Assembly: GCA_903890265.1 (NCBI GenBank)
Contig: CAITAM010000279.1
Location: 1 to 34,160 of the forward strand
Origin: an uncultured Pseudomonadota bacterium
GTDB lineage: Bacteria > Pseudomonadota > Gammaproteobacteria > Steroidobacterales > Steroidobacteraceae
DNA: 34,160 nt
Direction: 5' to 3'
The stretch's first letter is position 1. Each line of letters opens with the position of its first letter. Shown here piece after piece: positions 8,233 through 18,535 of this stretch. The notes beneath the pieces were generated by a model. The model was given only the letters and a program-made list of their open reading frames with translations. It made no database searches and was not told where the DNA came from. The translations under genes and the position numbers were made by a program.

Positions 8233-9501
8233 GTGCAGCGCTGCTACTGGACCGATGACGTCAGCCTGCCGGCCCCGCCTGACGCGACGCTGCCCGCGTC
8301 GGTCGATGTGCTGATCGTGGGGGCGGGTTACACCGGGTTGTCGGCGGCGCGCGAGACCGCGCGTGCCGGCCGCTCGACGCTCGTGCTTGATCGCGGCGCG
8401 GTCGGCAGTGGCTGCTCGGGGATGAACGGCGGGCAGGTCGCGTACTCCTTCAAGCCGTCTTTCGACACGCTCGTCTCGCGCCACGGGCGCGAACTCGGCG
8501 AGCGCGTCGCCGTCGAGGCGCGCCATGCCGTCGAGAACCTGCGCCGGCTCGCGACCGAGGAAGCGCTTGATTGTGACTGGCAGCCCCGCGGGACCTTCGT
8601 CGGAGCACACACTCCGAAGCACTTCGCAGCGCTCGCCCGCGAGGCGGAATCGCAGCCCGCGCCGATCGCGCAGCGGATCAGCGTGGTGTCGCGGGCCGAC
8701 GTGCACCGGGAAGTCGCCTCCGACCTCTATCACGGCGGCTACGTGCTGCACGACGATGCGTCGGTGCACCCGGCGAAACTCGTGAACGCCCTCTACCGGC
8801 GCGCCGTCGACGCAGGTGCCGTGGTGCAGGATCACTGCGAGGTGCTCGGCATCGCGCGAACGCGCGAGGGGTTCGAGGTGCGGACCGCGCGCGGCACGGT
8901 GCGCGCGAGGCGGGTGCTGGTCGCGACCAACGGCTACACGGGTCCGGCGCTTCCCTGGCATCGCCGGCGCGTCATTCCCATCGGCAGCTACCAGATCGCC
9001 ACCGAGGATATCGGCGCCGAGCGCGTGCGGCAGGTCATCCCGCAGCTGCGCAACGTCGGCGATACGCGGCGGGTGATCATCTACCTGCGACCGTCACCCG
9101 ACGGACGCCGCATCCTCTTTGGTGGCCGCGCGGCCCTCAAGGAATCGAATGCGGCGCTCGTGCGGCCGAGGCTGGTGCAGATGATGACCGAGGTGTTCCC
9201 GTCGCTGGCCGGGGTCGAGGCCACTCACGCCTGGGTCGGGTTCGTGGCCTTTACCTTCGACACCATGCCGCATCTTGGTGCGGACAACGGCCTGTACTAC
9301 TGCCTCGGCTACTGCGGCCAGGGCGTGCCGACCGCGACGTACTTCGGCATGCGCATCGGCCAGCAGATGGCTGACCTGACGGAAGGACGAACCGCACTCG
9401 ACGGACTCGCCTTCCCGTCCCGTCCGCTCTATTACGGCAATCCGTGGTTTCTCGCGCCGTCGATCTTCGCCTACCGCGCGCTCGACCGGCTCGGCCTTTA
9501 G
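8233..9501 (+). CDS. FAD-dependent amine oxidoreductase (DAO family, gamma-glutamylputrescine oxidase/PuuB-like)
   Basis: 422 aa; VDVLIVGAGYTGLSAARETARAGRSTLVLDRGAVGSGCSGMNGGQVAYSFKPSFDTLV and WVGFVAFTFDTMPHLGADNGLYYCLGYCGQGVPTATYFGMRIGQQM. GTG start with GGAG just upstream. Confidence 0.88.
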   Translation: MQRCYWTDDVSLPAPPDATLPASVDVLIVGAGYTGLSAARETARAGRSTLVLDRGAVGSGCSGMNGGQVAYSFKPSFDTLVSRHGRELGERVAVEARHAVENLRRLATEEALDCDWQPRGTFVGAHTPKHFAALAREAESQPAPIAQRISVVSRADVHREVASDLYHGGYVLHDDASVHPAKLVNALYRRAVDAGAVVQDHCEVLGIARTREGFEVRTARGTVRARRVLVATNGYTGPALPWHRRRVIPIGSYQIATEDIGAERVRQVIPQLRNVGDTRRVIIYLRPSPDGRRILFGGRAALKESNAALVRPRLVQMMTEVFPSLAGVEATHAWVGFVAFTFDTMPHLGADNGLYYCLGYCGQGVPTATYFGMRIGQQMADLTEGRTALDGLAFPSRPLYYGNPWFLAPSIFAYRALDRLGL

Positions 9502-9536
9502 GCATCGGCTAAGCGCGCGGGGTGCCGGCGGGCGGC

Positions 9537-10559
9537 CTAGGCGCGCGGCGCGCCGTTGCCGGCCGGTGCCCGCTCGGCGCTCGGCGGATGGCCGAACTGC
9601 TTTCGGTAGCACTTCGAGAAGTGCGGCGGCGACTGGAAGCCACAGGCCGTCGTGATGTCCATGATGGGCATCGAGGTCTGCAGCAGCAGTTCACGCGCAC
9701 GCCGCAGGCGCATCTCGAGGTAGTAACGCTTCGGTACGCAGTTCAGGTGGCGGCGGAACAGGCGCTCAATCTGCCGGCGCGACAGCGCGGTCGCCTGCGC
9801 GATCTCATCGAGCGACAGCGGCCGCTCGATATTCTTCTCCATGAGCTCGGCGACCTTGATCAGTCCCTTGTGCGACAGACCGACCTGGGCCCGAAGCGGA
9901 ATGTACTGCCGGTCCTGGTCGTTGCGTACCCGCTCGACGATGAACTGCTCCGAGACGAGCTGGGAAATCCGGGGGCCGAGCTTGCTGCGGATCAGCGTCA
10001 GCATGAGGTCGAGCGGCGCCACGCCGCCCGAGCAGGTAAACCGGTCGCGATCGATCGTAAACAGCTGATCGCTGATCAGCACCCGCGGGAACTCCTCGCG
10101 CAGCGCCGACAGGTTCTCCCAGTGGATCGTGGCCCGGTACTGGTCAAGGAGTCCGGCGCGCGCCAGCGCGTAGCCGCCGGTGCAGAGTGCACCGAGCGGA
10201 ACGCGCTGATCGGCGAGCCGGCGCAGCAGCGAGAAAAGGGCCGGCGACACGGCGTCGCGCACGTTAATGCCGCCACAGACGAACAGGATGTCGACCCGCC
10301 CGAGCTGCTCGACCCCGACGGTCGGTGTCATGGTCAGGCCGCTGGACGACACGGCGGGCTGCCCGTCGAGGCTGATGATCGGCCATTCGTAGATGGTCTG
10401 GCCGGAGAGGCTGTTGGCCATCCGCAGCGGTTCGAGCGCATTGCTGAGTGCGATCAGCGAGTAATTCGGCAGCGTCAGGAAGCCGTAGCGGGACCGCCGG
10501 ACGACCGCCGCGGATTTCTGCTGCAAGAGCTCTGGCATGGTTCGCCCCCGGCGCGGCAT
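9537..10559 (-). CDS. GlxA-family AraC-type transcriptional regulator (DJ-1/PfpI-like sensor plus HTH; GbdR/CdhR-like)
   Basis: 340 aa; GFLTLPNYSLIALSNALEPLRMANSLSGQTIYEWPIISLDG N-terminal domain; C-terminal AraC HTH IERPLSLDEIAQATALSRRQIERLFRRHLNCVPKRYYLEMRLRRARELLLQTSMPIMDITTACGFQSPPHFSKCYRKQFG. Confidence 0.92.
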   Translation of the reverse strand: MPRRGRTMPELLQQKSAAVVRRSRYGFLTLPNYSLIALSNALEPLRMANSLSGQTIYEWPIISLDGQPAVSSSGLTMTPTVGVEQLGRVDILFVCGGINVRDAVSPALFSLLRRLADQRVPLGALCTGGYALARAGLLDQYRATIHWENLSALREEFPRVLISDQLFTIDRDRFTCSGGVAPLDLMLTLIRSKLGPRISQLVSEQFIVERVRNDQDRQYIPLRAQVGLSHKGLIKVAELMEKNIERPLSLDEIAQATALSRRQIERLFRRHLNCVPKRYYLEMRLRRARELLLQTSMPIMDITTACGFQSPPHFSKCYRKQFGHPPSAERAPAGNGAPRA

Positions 10560-10766
10560 CCGAGGTCACCGACCCGGGGCGCAGCGCATGACTGTACGAA
10601 TGCCAGATTACGACGATCAGATGTCGCTTTTCAATCATGCCGCCTCGTCGCCGGTGCCGTCCGGCGCGGCTAAGCCCGTGATTTGCCGTAATCGGCGGCG
10701 CGACGGGCGCGCCCGCACCGGTCGCCCGGGGTCCCGGCGGCCGACGCGTCGCCGCGGGATAGCTCG

Positions 10767-10809
10767 TTGTCGCAATTGGGCCTATGCGGACGCTGCCGCT
10801 GGTTACACT
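10767..10809 (+). promoter_or_regulatory. Putative promoter/operator matching the purU upstream element
   Basis: TTGTCGCA (10767-10774), CGCTGCCG (10791-10798), TACACT (10804-10809): same order and spacing as 885-927. The TACACT end lies 58 nt before the ATG at 10868. Confidence 0.45.
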
Positions 10810-10867
10810 GGGGCGATTGCCTGCGTCGCCAGCGAGCCGCGGCACCCCTCTGTTACGGAGTGAACGA

Positions 10868-13324
10868 ATGAAGACTCATGCTCGGGTAGTCGTGATCGGC
10901 GGCGGTGTCGTGGGCGTCAGCACGCTCTACCACCTCGTGAAGAAAGGCTGGTCGGACGTTGTACTGCTCGAGCGCTCGGAGCTGACCGCAGGCTCCACCT
11001 GGCACGCCGCGGGTCTCCTGCCGCTCTTTAATATGAGCTACACCGTCGGCCAGCTGCACAAGTACTCGGTCGACCTCTACAAGCGCCTGCCGGCCGAGAC
11101 CGGCCAGGACGTCAGCTTCCACGTGACCGGCAACCTGCGCCTCGCCACCTGCAAAGACCGCATGGACGAGTACCTGAAGTACTGCAGCACCGCGAACACC
11201 ATCGGCGTGCCGTTCAAGATCATCAGCCCGAAGGAAGTCAAAGAGCTGTGGCCGCTCGTTGACCTCGGCGGCGGCGATACGCCGGAGATCATCGGCGCGC
11301 TCTACCACCCGGACGACGGGCACATTGCCCCGGCCGACCTCACGATGGCCCTGCGCAAGGGCGCGCGCAGCGGCGGCGCCGAGATCTACGAGCAGACCGA
11401 GGTCACGGCCGTCGCCCAGACCGCGAGCGGCGAGTGGCAGCTGACGACCAACAAGGGTGTCATTACCTGCGAGCACGTGGTCTGCGCCACCGGCAACTAC
11501 GCGCGCCAGACGGGACGCATGTTCGGCATCAACGTGCCGGCGATTCCGGTTGAGCACCAGTACATCGTTTACGACGAGTCACCGGAGCTCAAGGCCTACC
11601 GCGAGGGCGGTGGCCGGGAACTCGCCGTGCTGCGCGAGTCCGACAAGTCCTACTACCTGCGCGAGGAGCGCATGGGCTGGATCCTTGGCCCCTACGAGCA
11701 CGGCGCCCCGGCGCGCTTCGCTGACGGGGTACCCGACTGGTTCGGCAAGAGCCTGTTCGAGGGCGACCTCGACCGCCTGCTGCCGCACGTCGAGGCCGCG
11801 ATCAAGCGCGTGCCGGCCCTCGAGCACTGCGGCATCAAGGACATCGTCAACGGCCCGATCTCCTACACGCCGGACGGCTCGCCGCTGATCGGGCCCGCGG
11901 GACTGAAGCGCAACCTCTGGCTCAACGAAGGTCACTCGTTCGGCATCACGGCCGCGGGTGGCTCGGGCTGGCAGCTCGCCGAGTGGATCGTCGAGGGTGA
12001 GCCCGGCATCGACATGCTCGCCACCGACCCGCGCCGCTTCGGCGGCTTCGCCGGCAAGCACTTCACGGTCGCGAAGAACGAAGAGGCGTACCGCGAGGTC
12101 TTCACGATCCACTACCCGGACGAGGAGCGCGGTGCGGCGCGCCCGGGCAAGACCACCCCGATCTACGACAAGCTCGATCGGATGGGCGCCGTGTTCGGCC
12201 AGCGCTACGGCTGGGAGCGCGCCAACTGGTTTGCGCCGGAGGGTACCGAGCGCAAGGACAAGTGGAGCTTCCGCCGCTCGAACTACTTCCCGCACGTCGG
12301 CCGCGAAGTGCTGCTGATGCGCGAAAAGGTCGGCGTCATCGACCTGACGCCGTTCACCAAATTCGAGGTCACCGGCGCCGGCGCCGAGGCCTGGCTCGAC
12401 TCGCTGGTCGCGAACAAGGTGCCGACCAAGATCGGGCGCATCGCGCTCTGTCACGCGCTGACCAAGCGTGGCGGCATCCGCTCCGAGTTCACGATCACGA
12501 AGCTTGCCGAGCACCATTTCTACGTCGTCAGCGCCGGTGCCGCCGAGCGCTACGACACCGACTACCTGCAGAAGCACCTGCCGACCGACGGTTCGGTTCA
12601 GCTGCGTCCGATCACGACCTCGCGTGGCTGCTTTGTGCTCGCGGGCCCTCGGTCGCGCGACGTACTCGCCAAGCTCACCGACACGCCGCTCGACAACGCG
12701 TCCTTCCCCTGGCTCACGAGCCAGGTGATCGAGGTTGGCCTCGCGACCGACGTCTACGCGCTGCGGGTCAACTTCGTCGGATCGCTCGGCTGGGAGCTGC
12801 ACTTCCCGATCGAATACGCGAACCACATTTTCGACCAGCTGTTCGCGGCCGGGAAGGAATACGGCATCGGCATGGTCGGCATGCGGGCGATGGAGTCGCT
12901 GCGCCTCGAGAAGTCGTACCGGATGTGGGGTTCGGATCTCACCCGTGACTACACGCCGTTCGAGGCCAGCCTCGACCGCTTCGTGCGCATGAACAAGGGT
13001 GACTTCATCGGCAAGGCAGCGCTGGAGGCGCAGCTCAAGAAGGGCGTGCCGCACCGCTTCATCACGGTCGAAGTGCACGGCGTGACGGATGCCGACCCGC
13101 TCGGCAACGAGCCGCTCTACGACCTCAAGGGCAACCTGGTTGGCCGCGCGACGGCCGGCTACTACGGCCACTTCCTGAAGAAGAGCCTCGCGGTCGGCTA
13201 CGTCAGCCCGGATTTCACGACCCCGGGCACCGAGCTCGAGATCGAGATTCTGGGTGAGCGCAAGCGCTGCACCATTGTCGTCGAATCACCGCACGACCCG
13301 GAGAACCTGGAACTCAAGGCCTGA
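10868..13324 (+). CDS. FAD-dependent oxidoreductase with C-terminal GcvT domain; dimethylglycine dehydrogenase family, paralog 2
   Basis: 818 aa from ATG 10868 (GGAG at 10857-10860); [52 protein letters not shown]; GcvT domain [39 protein letters not shown]. The listed ORF start at 10784 is upstream of the likely start. Confidence 0.93.
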   Translation: MKTHARVVVIGGGVVGVSTLYHLVKKGWSDVVLLERSELTAGSTWHAAGLLPLFNMSYTVGQLHKYSVDLYKRLPAETGQDVSFHVTGNLRLATCKDRMDEYLKYCSTANTIGVPFKIISPKEVKELWPLVDLGGGDTPEIIGALYHPDDGHIAPADLTMALRKGARSGGAEIYEQTEVTAVAQTASGEWQLTTNKGVITCEHVVCATGNYARQTGRMFGINVPAIPVEHQYIVYDESPELKAYREGGGRELAVLRESDKSYYLREERMGWILGPYEHGAPARFADGVPDWFGKSLFEGDLDRLLPHVEAAIKRVPALEHCGIKDIVNGPISYTPDGSPLIGPAGLKRNLWLNEGHSFGITAAGGSGWQLAEWIVEGEPGIDMLATDPRRFGGFAGKHFTVAKNEEAYREVFTIHYPDEERGAARPGKTTPIYDKLDRMGAVFGQRYGWERANWFAPEGTERKDKWSFRRSNYFPHVGREVLLMREKVGVIDLTPFTKFEVTGAGAEAWLDSLVANKVPTKIGRIALCHALTKRGGIRSEFTITKLAEHHFYVVSAGAAERYDTDYLQKHLPTDGSVQLRPITTSRGCFVLAGPRSRDVLAKLTDTPLDNASFPWLTSQVIEVGLATDVYALRVNFVGSLGWELHFPIEYANHIFDQLFAAGKEYGIGMVGMRAMESLRLEKSYRMWGSDLTRDYTPFEASLDRFVRMNKGDFIGKAALEAQLKKGVPHRFITVEVHGVTDADPLGNEPLYDLKGNLVGRATAGYYGHFLKKSLAVGYVSPDFTTPGTELEIEILGERKRCTIVVESPHDPENLELKA

Positions 13325-13356
13325 CCCCGAGCGACGCGGACCATCGAGGATTGAGC

Positions 13357-14610
13357 ATGCAGCGCTATTCAGCCTTGTCGATATTCCACCGTGGCCTGTC
13401 CGGCCACGAGAGCTGGCGGCCACAGTGGCGACGCGCCGCGCCCAAGGCCGCCTACGACGCGGTGATCGTCGGTGGCGGCGGGCATGGCCTCGGCACGGCC
13501 TATTACCTCGCCTCGGTCCACGGCCTGACCAACATCGCGGTGCTCGAGAAAGGCTGGGTCGGCGGGGGCAACACCGGTCGCAACACGACCATCATCCGCT
13601 CGAACTACCTGTTCGACGAGAGCGCCGCCCTCTACAACCACGCGCTCAAGCTCTGGGAGGACCTGTCCCAGGTCCTGAACTACAACGTGATGTACTCGGC
13701 GCGTGGCGTCATGATGCTGGCGCACAACGTGCACGACGTACAGGTCGCGAAGCGCCACATCCACGCCAACCGCTGCAACGGCGTGGACAACGAGTGGCTG
13801 ACGCCCGAGCAGGCGAAGGAGTTCTGCCCGCCGCTCAACATCAGTGACAACATCCGGTACCCGGTGCTCGGTGCCGCGCTGCAGCGCCGCGGCGGCACGG
13901 CCCGCCACGACGCGGTCGCCTGGGGTTATGCGCGGGCGGCGGACGCGCTCGGCGTCGACATCATCGAGAACTGCGAGGTCACGGGCTTTCGCAAGGACGC
14001 GCACGGCGCCATCGAGGCGGTGGAAACCTCGCGCGGGCTCATCACGACGCGCAAGGTTGGCGTCGTCGCGGCCGGCAACACGAGCGCGGTGATGCGCCTC
14101 GCGGACGTCCGGCTGCCGCTCGAGAGCTTCCCGCTGCAGGCGCTCGTCTCCGAGCCCGTGAAGCCCGCCTTCCCCTGCGTCGTGATGTCGAACACCATCC
14201 ACGCCTACATCAGCCAGTCCGACAAGGGCGAGCTCGTGATCGGCGCGGGTACCGATGCCTACACGTCCTACACCCAGCGTGGCGGGCTGCACATCAACAC
14301 CCACACGCTCGACGCGATCTGCGAGCTGTTCCCGATGTTCCGCCGCATGCAGATGCTGCGCAACTGGGGCGGTATCGTCGACGTGACGCCCGACCGCTCG
14401 CCGATCATCGCCAAGACGCCGGTGAAGGGTCTCTACGTCAACTGCGGCTGGGGCACCGGTGGGTTCAAGGCGACGCCAGGCTCCGCGCACGTGTTCGCGC
14501 ACACGATCGCCAATGACGAGCCGCACCCGATCAACGCGCCTTTCAATATCGAGCGCTTCCGCGACGGCTTCCTGATTGACGAGGCGGCCGCGGCGGCGGT
14601 CGCCCACTGA
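13357..14610 (+). CDS. soxB: Sarcosine oxidase subunit beta
   Basis: [105 protein letters not shown]; followed by soxD, soxA and soxG. Confidence 0.97.
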   Translation: MQRYSALSIFHRGLSGHESWRPQWRRAAPKAAYDAVIVGGGGHGLGTAYYLASVHGLTNIAVLEKGWVGGGNTGRNTTIIRSNYLFDESAALYNHALKLWEDLSQVLNYNVMYSARGVMMLAHNVHDVQVAKRHIHANRCNGVDNEWLTPEQAKEFCPPLNISDNIRYPVLGAALQRRGGTARHDAVAWGYARAADALGVDIIENCEVTGFRKDAHGAIEAVETSRGLITTRKVGVVAAGNTSAVMRLADVRLPLESFPLQALVSEPVKPAFPCVVMSNTIHAYISQSDKGELVIGAGTDAYTSYTQRGGLHINTHTLDAICELFPMFRRMQMLRNWGGIVDVTPDRSPIIAKTPVKGLYVNCGWGTGGFKATPGSAHVFAHTIANDEPHPINAPFNIERFRDGFLIDEAAAAAVAH

Positions 14611-14620
14611 GGCTCACCCG

Positions 14621-14911
14621 ATGCTACAGATCCAGTGTCCCTACTGCGGCGTGCGTCCCGAGTCGGAGTTCGCCTACGGCGGCGAGGCGCACATCGCCCG
14701 CCCCACCGATCCGTCGACGCTGAACGATGACCAGTGGGCTGAGTTTCTCTACATGCGAACCAACACGAAGGGCGTGCACGCCGAGCGCTGGCGCCACGCG
14801 CGTGGCTGTAATCGCTTCTTCAACGCGCTGCGCGACACGACGTCCGATCGCTTCCTTGCGTTTTATCGCACCGGCGAGCCGCGCCCGGTGCTTGCCGGAG
14901 GCAAGCCATGA
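14621..14911 (+). CDS. soxD: Sarcosine oxidase subunit delta
   Basis: 96 aa; MLQIQCPYCGVRPESEFAYGGEAHIARP...WRHARGCNRFFNALRDTTSDRFLAFYRTGE with a Zn-binding CPYCG; 4 bp ATGA overlap with soxA. Confidence 0.97.
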   Translation: MLQIQCPYCGVRPESEFAYGGEAHIARPTDPSTLNDDQWAEFLYMRTNTKGVHAERWRHARGCNRFFNALRDTTSDRFLAFYRTGEPRPVLAGGKP

Positions 14912-17904
14912 GCGCCTTTCGCACCGCGACGGGCGGGCGTATCGACCGCTCGCGGGTCATCGAGTTTGAGTTCGACGGCGTACGCTACACGGGCCTCGCC
15001 GGCGACACGCTGGCCTCGGCCCTGCTCGCCAACGGCGTGCACCTCATGGGACGCTCGTTCAAGTACCACCGGCCGCGCGGCGTGCTTGGCGCCGGCGCCG
15101 AGGAACCGAACGCGCTGGTCGGGGTATGGCGCGACGAGGCGCGCTACACGCCGAACCTGCGCGCCACGACCGTCGAGCTCTACGCGGGACTCAAGGCCGA
15201 GAGCCAGAACCGCTCCCCGAGCCTCACGGTCGATAAGGGCAGCGTCAATTCGCTGCTCTCGCCGTTCATTCCGGCGGGCTTCTACTACAAGACCTTCATG
15301 TGGCCGAAAGGCGCCTGGAAGTCGCTCTACGAGCCCGCCATCCGCGAGGCCGCGGGCCTCGGCCGGGCGCCGCGCCTTGCCGATCCCGACCGCTACGGCA
15401 ACCGCCACGCGCACTGCGACGTGCTGGTCATCGGCGCGGGCCCGGCCGGCATCGCCGCGGCGCGGGCTGCCGCCGCCGCCGGTGCCTCGGTCATCCTCTG
15501 CGACGAGCAGGCCGAATTTGGCGGTTCGCTGCTGGCCGACCCGACGGCCGAGATCGACGGCCAGCCCGCCGCCCAGTGGCTTGCCGCCTCTCTCGCGGAA
15601 CTCTCGGCGGCGTCCCGCGTCACGCTGCTGGGTCGCACGACCGCGTTCGGCTACTTCCCGCACAACCACGTTGGCCTCAACCAGAAGCTGACCGACCACC
15701 TCGACAAACCCGCCGAGGGTGCGATCCGGGAACGGCTGTGGCAGGTGCGCGCCTCCCAGGTGCTGATTGCCCAGGGTGCGATCGAACGGCCGCTGGTATT
15801 TCCGGGCAATGACCTGCCGGGGATCCTGCTCGCCTCGGCGGCACGAACCTACCTCAACCGGTACGGCGTTCGCGTCGGCGAGCAGATTGCGGTCGTCACC
15901 GCGCACGACGCGGCCTACCAGACCGCCTTTGAACTGAAGGCGGCCGGTGCCGGCATCGCCGTGATCGCCGATGTCCGTGCCGACGTGGATGCCGCCCTGC
16001 TCGAGCAGGCGGCGGGTCTTGGCATCACCGTGAGGCGCGCTGCCACGGTACTCGGAACCACCGGCAAGCTGCGGGTCACGGGCCTCGTGCTCGGCTCGGT
16101 CAGCGGCGAGGCGGTCCAGGCCGGCGACACGATCGCCTGCGACGCCGTGATCATGTCCGGCGGCTTCACGCCGAGTGTTCACCTGCACTCCCAGTCGCGG
16201 GGCAAGCTCGAGTGGCAGCCGGCACTGGGCGCCTTCGTCCCGGGTGAGGCGGCGGAGGCCACGCTCTCGGCCGGCGCGTGCCGCGGCGTGTTCGGACTCG
16301 CGGCCGTCCTCAATGACGGCGCGGCGCAGGGCGCGGCGGCAGCCACCGCGGCCGGACACGGCGCCGGCGTGCGCACCTACCAGGCGAGCGAGGCCGCGCG
16401 CCACGGCGGCGGCTTCCTCGGCGCGCTGCCCCAGCCGGGCGGCAAGCCCGGCAAGAAGGCGTTCCTCGACTGGCAGAACGACGTCACGACCCGCGACATC
16501 GCGCTCGCGATCCGCGAGGGCTTCGTCTCGGTCGAGCACGTCAAGCGCTACACGACGAACGGCATGGCGACCGACCAGGGCAAGACGTCGAACATGAACG
16601 CGCTGGCTCTGGTCGCGGCAACGCTCGGCAAGCCGATCCCGGAGTGCGGCCTGACGACCTTCCGCATGCCCTACACCCCGGTGACCTTCGGCAGCTTCGC
16701 CGGCTACTCGCGCGGGGATCTCTTTGAGCCCGTGCGACGGACCGCGATCCATGACTGGGCGCGCGAGCACGGTGCGGTGTTCGAAGACGTCGGCGCCTGG
16801 AAGCGGGCACGCTACTTCCCGCGCGGCGGCGAGGACATGCACGAGGCCGTGAACCGCGAGTGCATCGCCCTGCGGCACGGCTGCGGCATCTTCGACGCCT
16901 CGACACTCGGCAAGATCGAGGTCGTGGGCCCGGATGCCGCGACGTTCCTCGAGCGGCTCTACGTCAATTCCTGGGCGAACCTCAAGGTGGGCCGGTCCCG
17001 CTACGGCATCCTCTGCCGCGAGGACGGCTTCGTCTACGACGACGGCGTCATCGCCAGGCTCGCCGAAGACCGCTTCCACGTCACGACCACGACCGGCGGC
17101 GCGGCGCGCGTCTACGCGTTCATGGAGGACTACCTGCAGACCGAGTGGCAGGACCTCAGGGTGTGGCTGACCTCGATCACCGAGCAGTACTCGGTCATCG
17201 CCGTCCAGGGCCCGAATGCGCGGCGCGTTCTCGAGCCGCTCATCGAGGGTGTCGACCTGTCCGCGACCGCGCTGCCGCACATGGGCGTGGCCACCGGGCG
17301 GATTCTCGGCGTGCCGATGCGCCTCTTCCGCGTCAGCTTCACCGGTGAGCTCGGCTTCGAGGTCAACGTGCCAGCCGATTACGGTCGCGCGGTGTGGGAG
17401 GCGATCTTCGCGTCCGGCGAGTCGCACGGCATCGTGCCGTACGGTACGGAGGCCATGCACGTGCTGCGCGCGGAGAAGGGCTACATCATCGTCGGCCAGG
17501 AAACCGACGGCACGCTGACGCCGGACGACGCGGGTCTCGGCTGGGCGATCGGCCGCCAGAAAGCGGATTTCGTCGGCAAGCGCTCACTCGCCCGGGCTTC
17601 GATGCAGACCGCCGATCGCAAGCAGCTCGTCGGCCTTCGCACGGTCGATCCGGCCGTGGTGCTTGAGGAAGGCGCACAGATCGTCGACTCGCCGGGACAG
17701 ACCCCGCCGATGCGCCTGATCGGGCACGTCACCTCGTCCTACCACAGCGCCGTGCTCGGCCACTCGATCGCGCTCGCCGTGGTGCGGGGCGGGCGGGCCC
17801 GGCTCGGGCACACGCTTTACGTCCCCATGCCGGAGGGCGATATTCCGGTCACGGTGACCTCGACCGTGTTCTACGACGCGGATGGAGCACGCCTGCATGG
17901 CTGA
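14908..17904 (+). CDS. soxA: Sarcosine oxidase subunit alpha
   Basis: 998 aa; N-terminal 2Fe-2S-like domain (YTGLAGDTLASALLANGVHLMGRSFKYHRPRGVLGAGAEEPNALV), NAD-binding VLVIGAGPAGIAAARAAAAAGASVILCDEQAEFGGSLL, C-terminal GcvT domain. Confidence 0.97.
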   Translation: MSAFRTATGGRIDRSRVIEFEFDGVRYTGLAGDTLASALLANGVHLMGRSFKYHRPRGVLGAGAEEPNALVGVWRDEARYTPNLRATTVELYAGLKAESQNRSPSLTVDKGSVNSLLSPFIPAGFYYKTFMWPKGAWKSLYEPAIREAAGLGRAPRLADPDRYGNRHAHCDVLVIGAGPAGIAAARAAAAAGASVILCDEQAEFGGSLLADPTAEIDGQPAAQWLAASLAELSAASRVTLLGRTTAFGYFPHNHVGLNQKLTDHLDKPAEGAIRERLWQVRASQVLIAQGAIERPLVFPGNDLPGILLASAARTYLNRYGVRVGEQIAVVTAHDAAYQTAFELKAAGAGIAVIADVRADVDAALLEQAAGLGITVRRAATVLGTTGKLRVTGLVLGSVSGEAVQAGDTIACDAVIMSGGFTPSVHLHSQSRGKLEWQPALGAFVPGEAAEATLSAGACRGVFGLAAVLNDGAAQGAAAATAAGHGAGVRTYQASEAARHGGGFLGALPQPGGKPGKKAFLDWQNDVTTRDIALAIREGFVSVEHVKRYTTNGMATDQGKTSNMNALALVAATLGKPIPECGLTTFRMPYTPVTFGSFAGYSRGDLFEPVRRTAIHDWAREHGAVFEDVGAWKRARYFPRGGEDMHEAVNRECIALRHGCGIFDASTLGKIEVVGPDAATFLERLYVNSWANLKVGRSRYGILCREDGFVYDDGVIARLAEDRFHVTTTTGGAARVYAFMEDYLQTEWQDLRVWLTSITEQYSVIAVQGPNARRVLEPLIEGVDLSATALPHMGVATGRILGVPMRLFRVSFTGELGFEVNVPADYGRAVWEAIFASGESHGIVPYGTEAMHVLRAEKGYIIVGQETDGTLTPDDAGLGWAIGRQKADFVGKRSLARASMQTADRKQLVGLRTVDPAVVLEEGAQIVDSPGQTPPMRLIGHVTSSYHSAVLGHSIALAVVRGGRARLGHTLYVPMPEGDIPVTVTSTVFYDADGARLHG

Positions 17905-18490
17905 CACGACCCCGACCCGGATTCCGGCCTCCCTGATCGATGCACGCCGCTCGCCGGTGGTGACGCGCCGGGACTGGCTGCAGCCGCTCGCGCCGCGGGC
18001 CCGCTTTACGCTCCGCGGTGGCGCCGATGCCCGGCGCGCTGCCGGGGCCGCCTTCGGCCTCGTGCTGCCCGAAGACGCCTGCCGCTCGGCGGCCACCCCG
18101 ACCCGGGCCGCGCTGTGGCTCGGTCCGGACGAGCAGCTGCTCCTTGGCCTCGAGACGGACACCGCGAGCATCCAGGAGGGCCTCGAGCAGGCGCTGCGGG
18201 GCATCGCCCATTCGCTGGTCGACGTCAGTCACCGCCAGACGGCGCTTGAGATCAGCGGTCCGCACGCGGAAGCGATCCTGAACGGCGCATCACCGCTCGA
18301 CCTGTCGCTCAGCGCCTTTCCGGTCGGGATGTGCACCCGCACGGTGTTCGAGAAGGCGGACGTCGTGCTGTGGCGCCCGCGTGCCGACACCTTCCACATC
18401 GAGGTCTGGCGCTCCTTCACCGATTACGTGAGCTCACTGATCGCCGAGATCGGTCGCGAGTACTACCCGGGTGACGGACGCGCCGCCTGA
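17897..18490 (+). CDS. soxG: Sarcosine oxidase subunit gamma
   Basis: MADTTPTRIPASLIDARRSPVVTRRDWLQPLAPRARFTLRGG...LVDVSHRQTALEISGPHAEAILNGASPLDLSLSAFPVGMCTRTVFEKADVVLWRPRADTFHIEVWRSFTDYV; overlaps the soxA stop. Confidence 0.95.
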   Translation: MADTTPTRIPASLIDARRSPVVTRRDWLQPLAPRARFTLRGGADARRAAGAAFGLVLPEDACRSAATPTRAALWLGPDEQLLLGLETDTASIQEGLEQALRGIAHSLVDVSHRQTALEISGPHAEAILNGASPLDLSLSAFPVGMCTRTVFEKADVVLWRPRADTFHIEVWRSFTDYVSSLIAEIGREYYPGDGRAA

Positions 18491-18535
18491 TCCTTTATGT
18501 CAGGCGGGCGCACCCTGCCGAACGGAGCCACGCCC

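Noticed and set aside
9502-9536. Bidirectional terminator between the converging oxidase and AraC-type regulator genes
   Set aside because: The gap is very GC-rich but no clear uninterrupted stem plus T-tract was found.
14863-17460. 865 aa minus-strand ORF opposite soxA (and other long antisense ORFs such as 1899-3704, 4176-5531, 11579-13171, 24009-25550)
   Set aside because: Each lies opposite a well-recognised gene; composition is low-complexity Arg/Gly/Ala/His-rich as expected from the mirror frame of high-GC codons. No recognisable domain.
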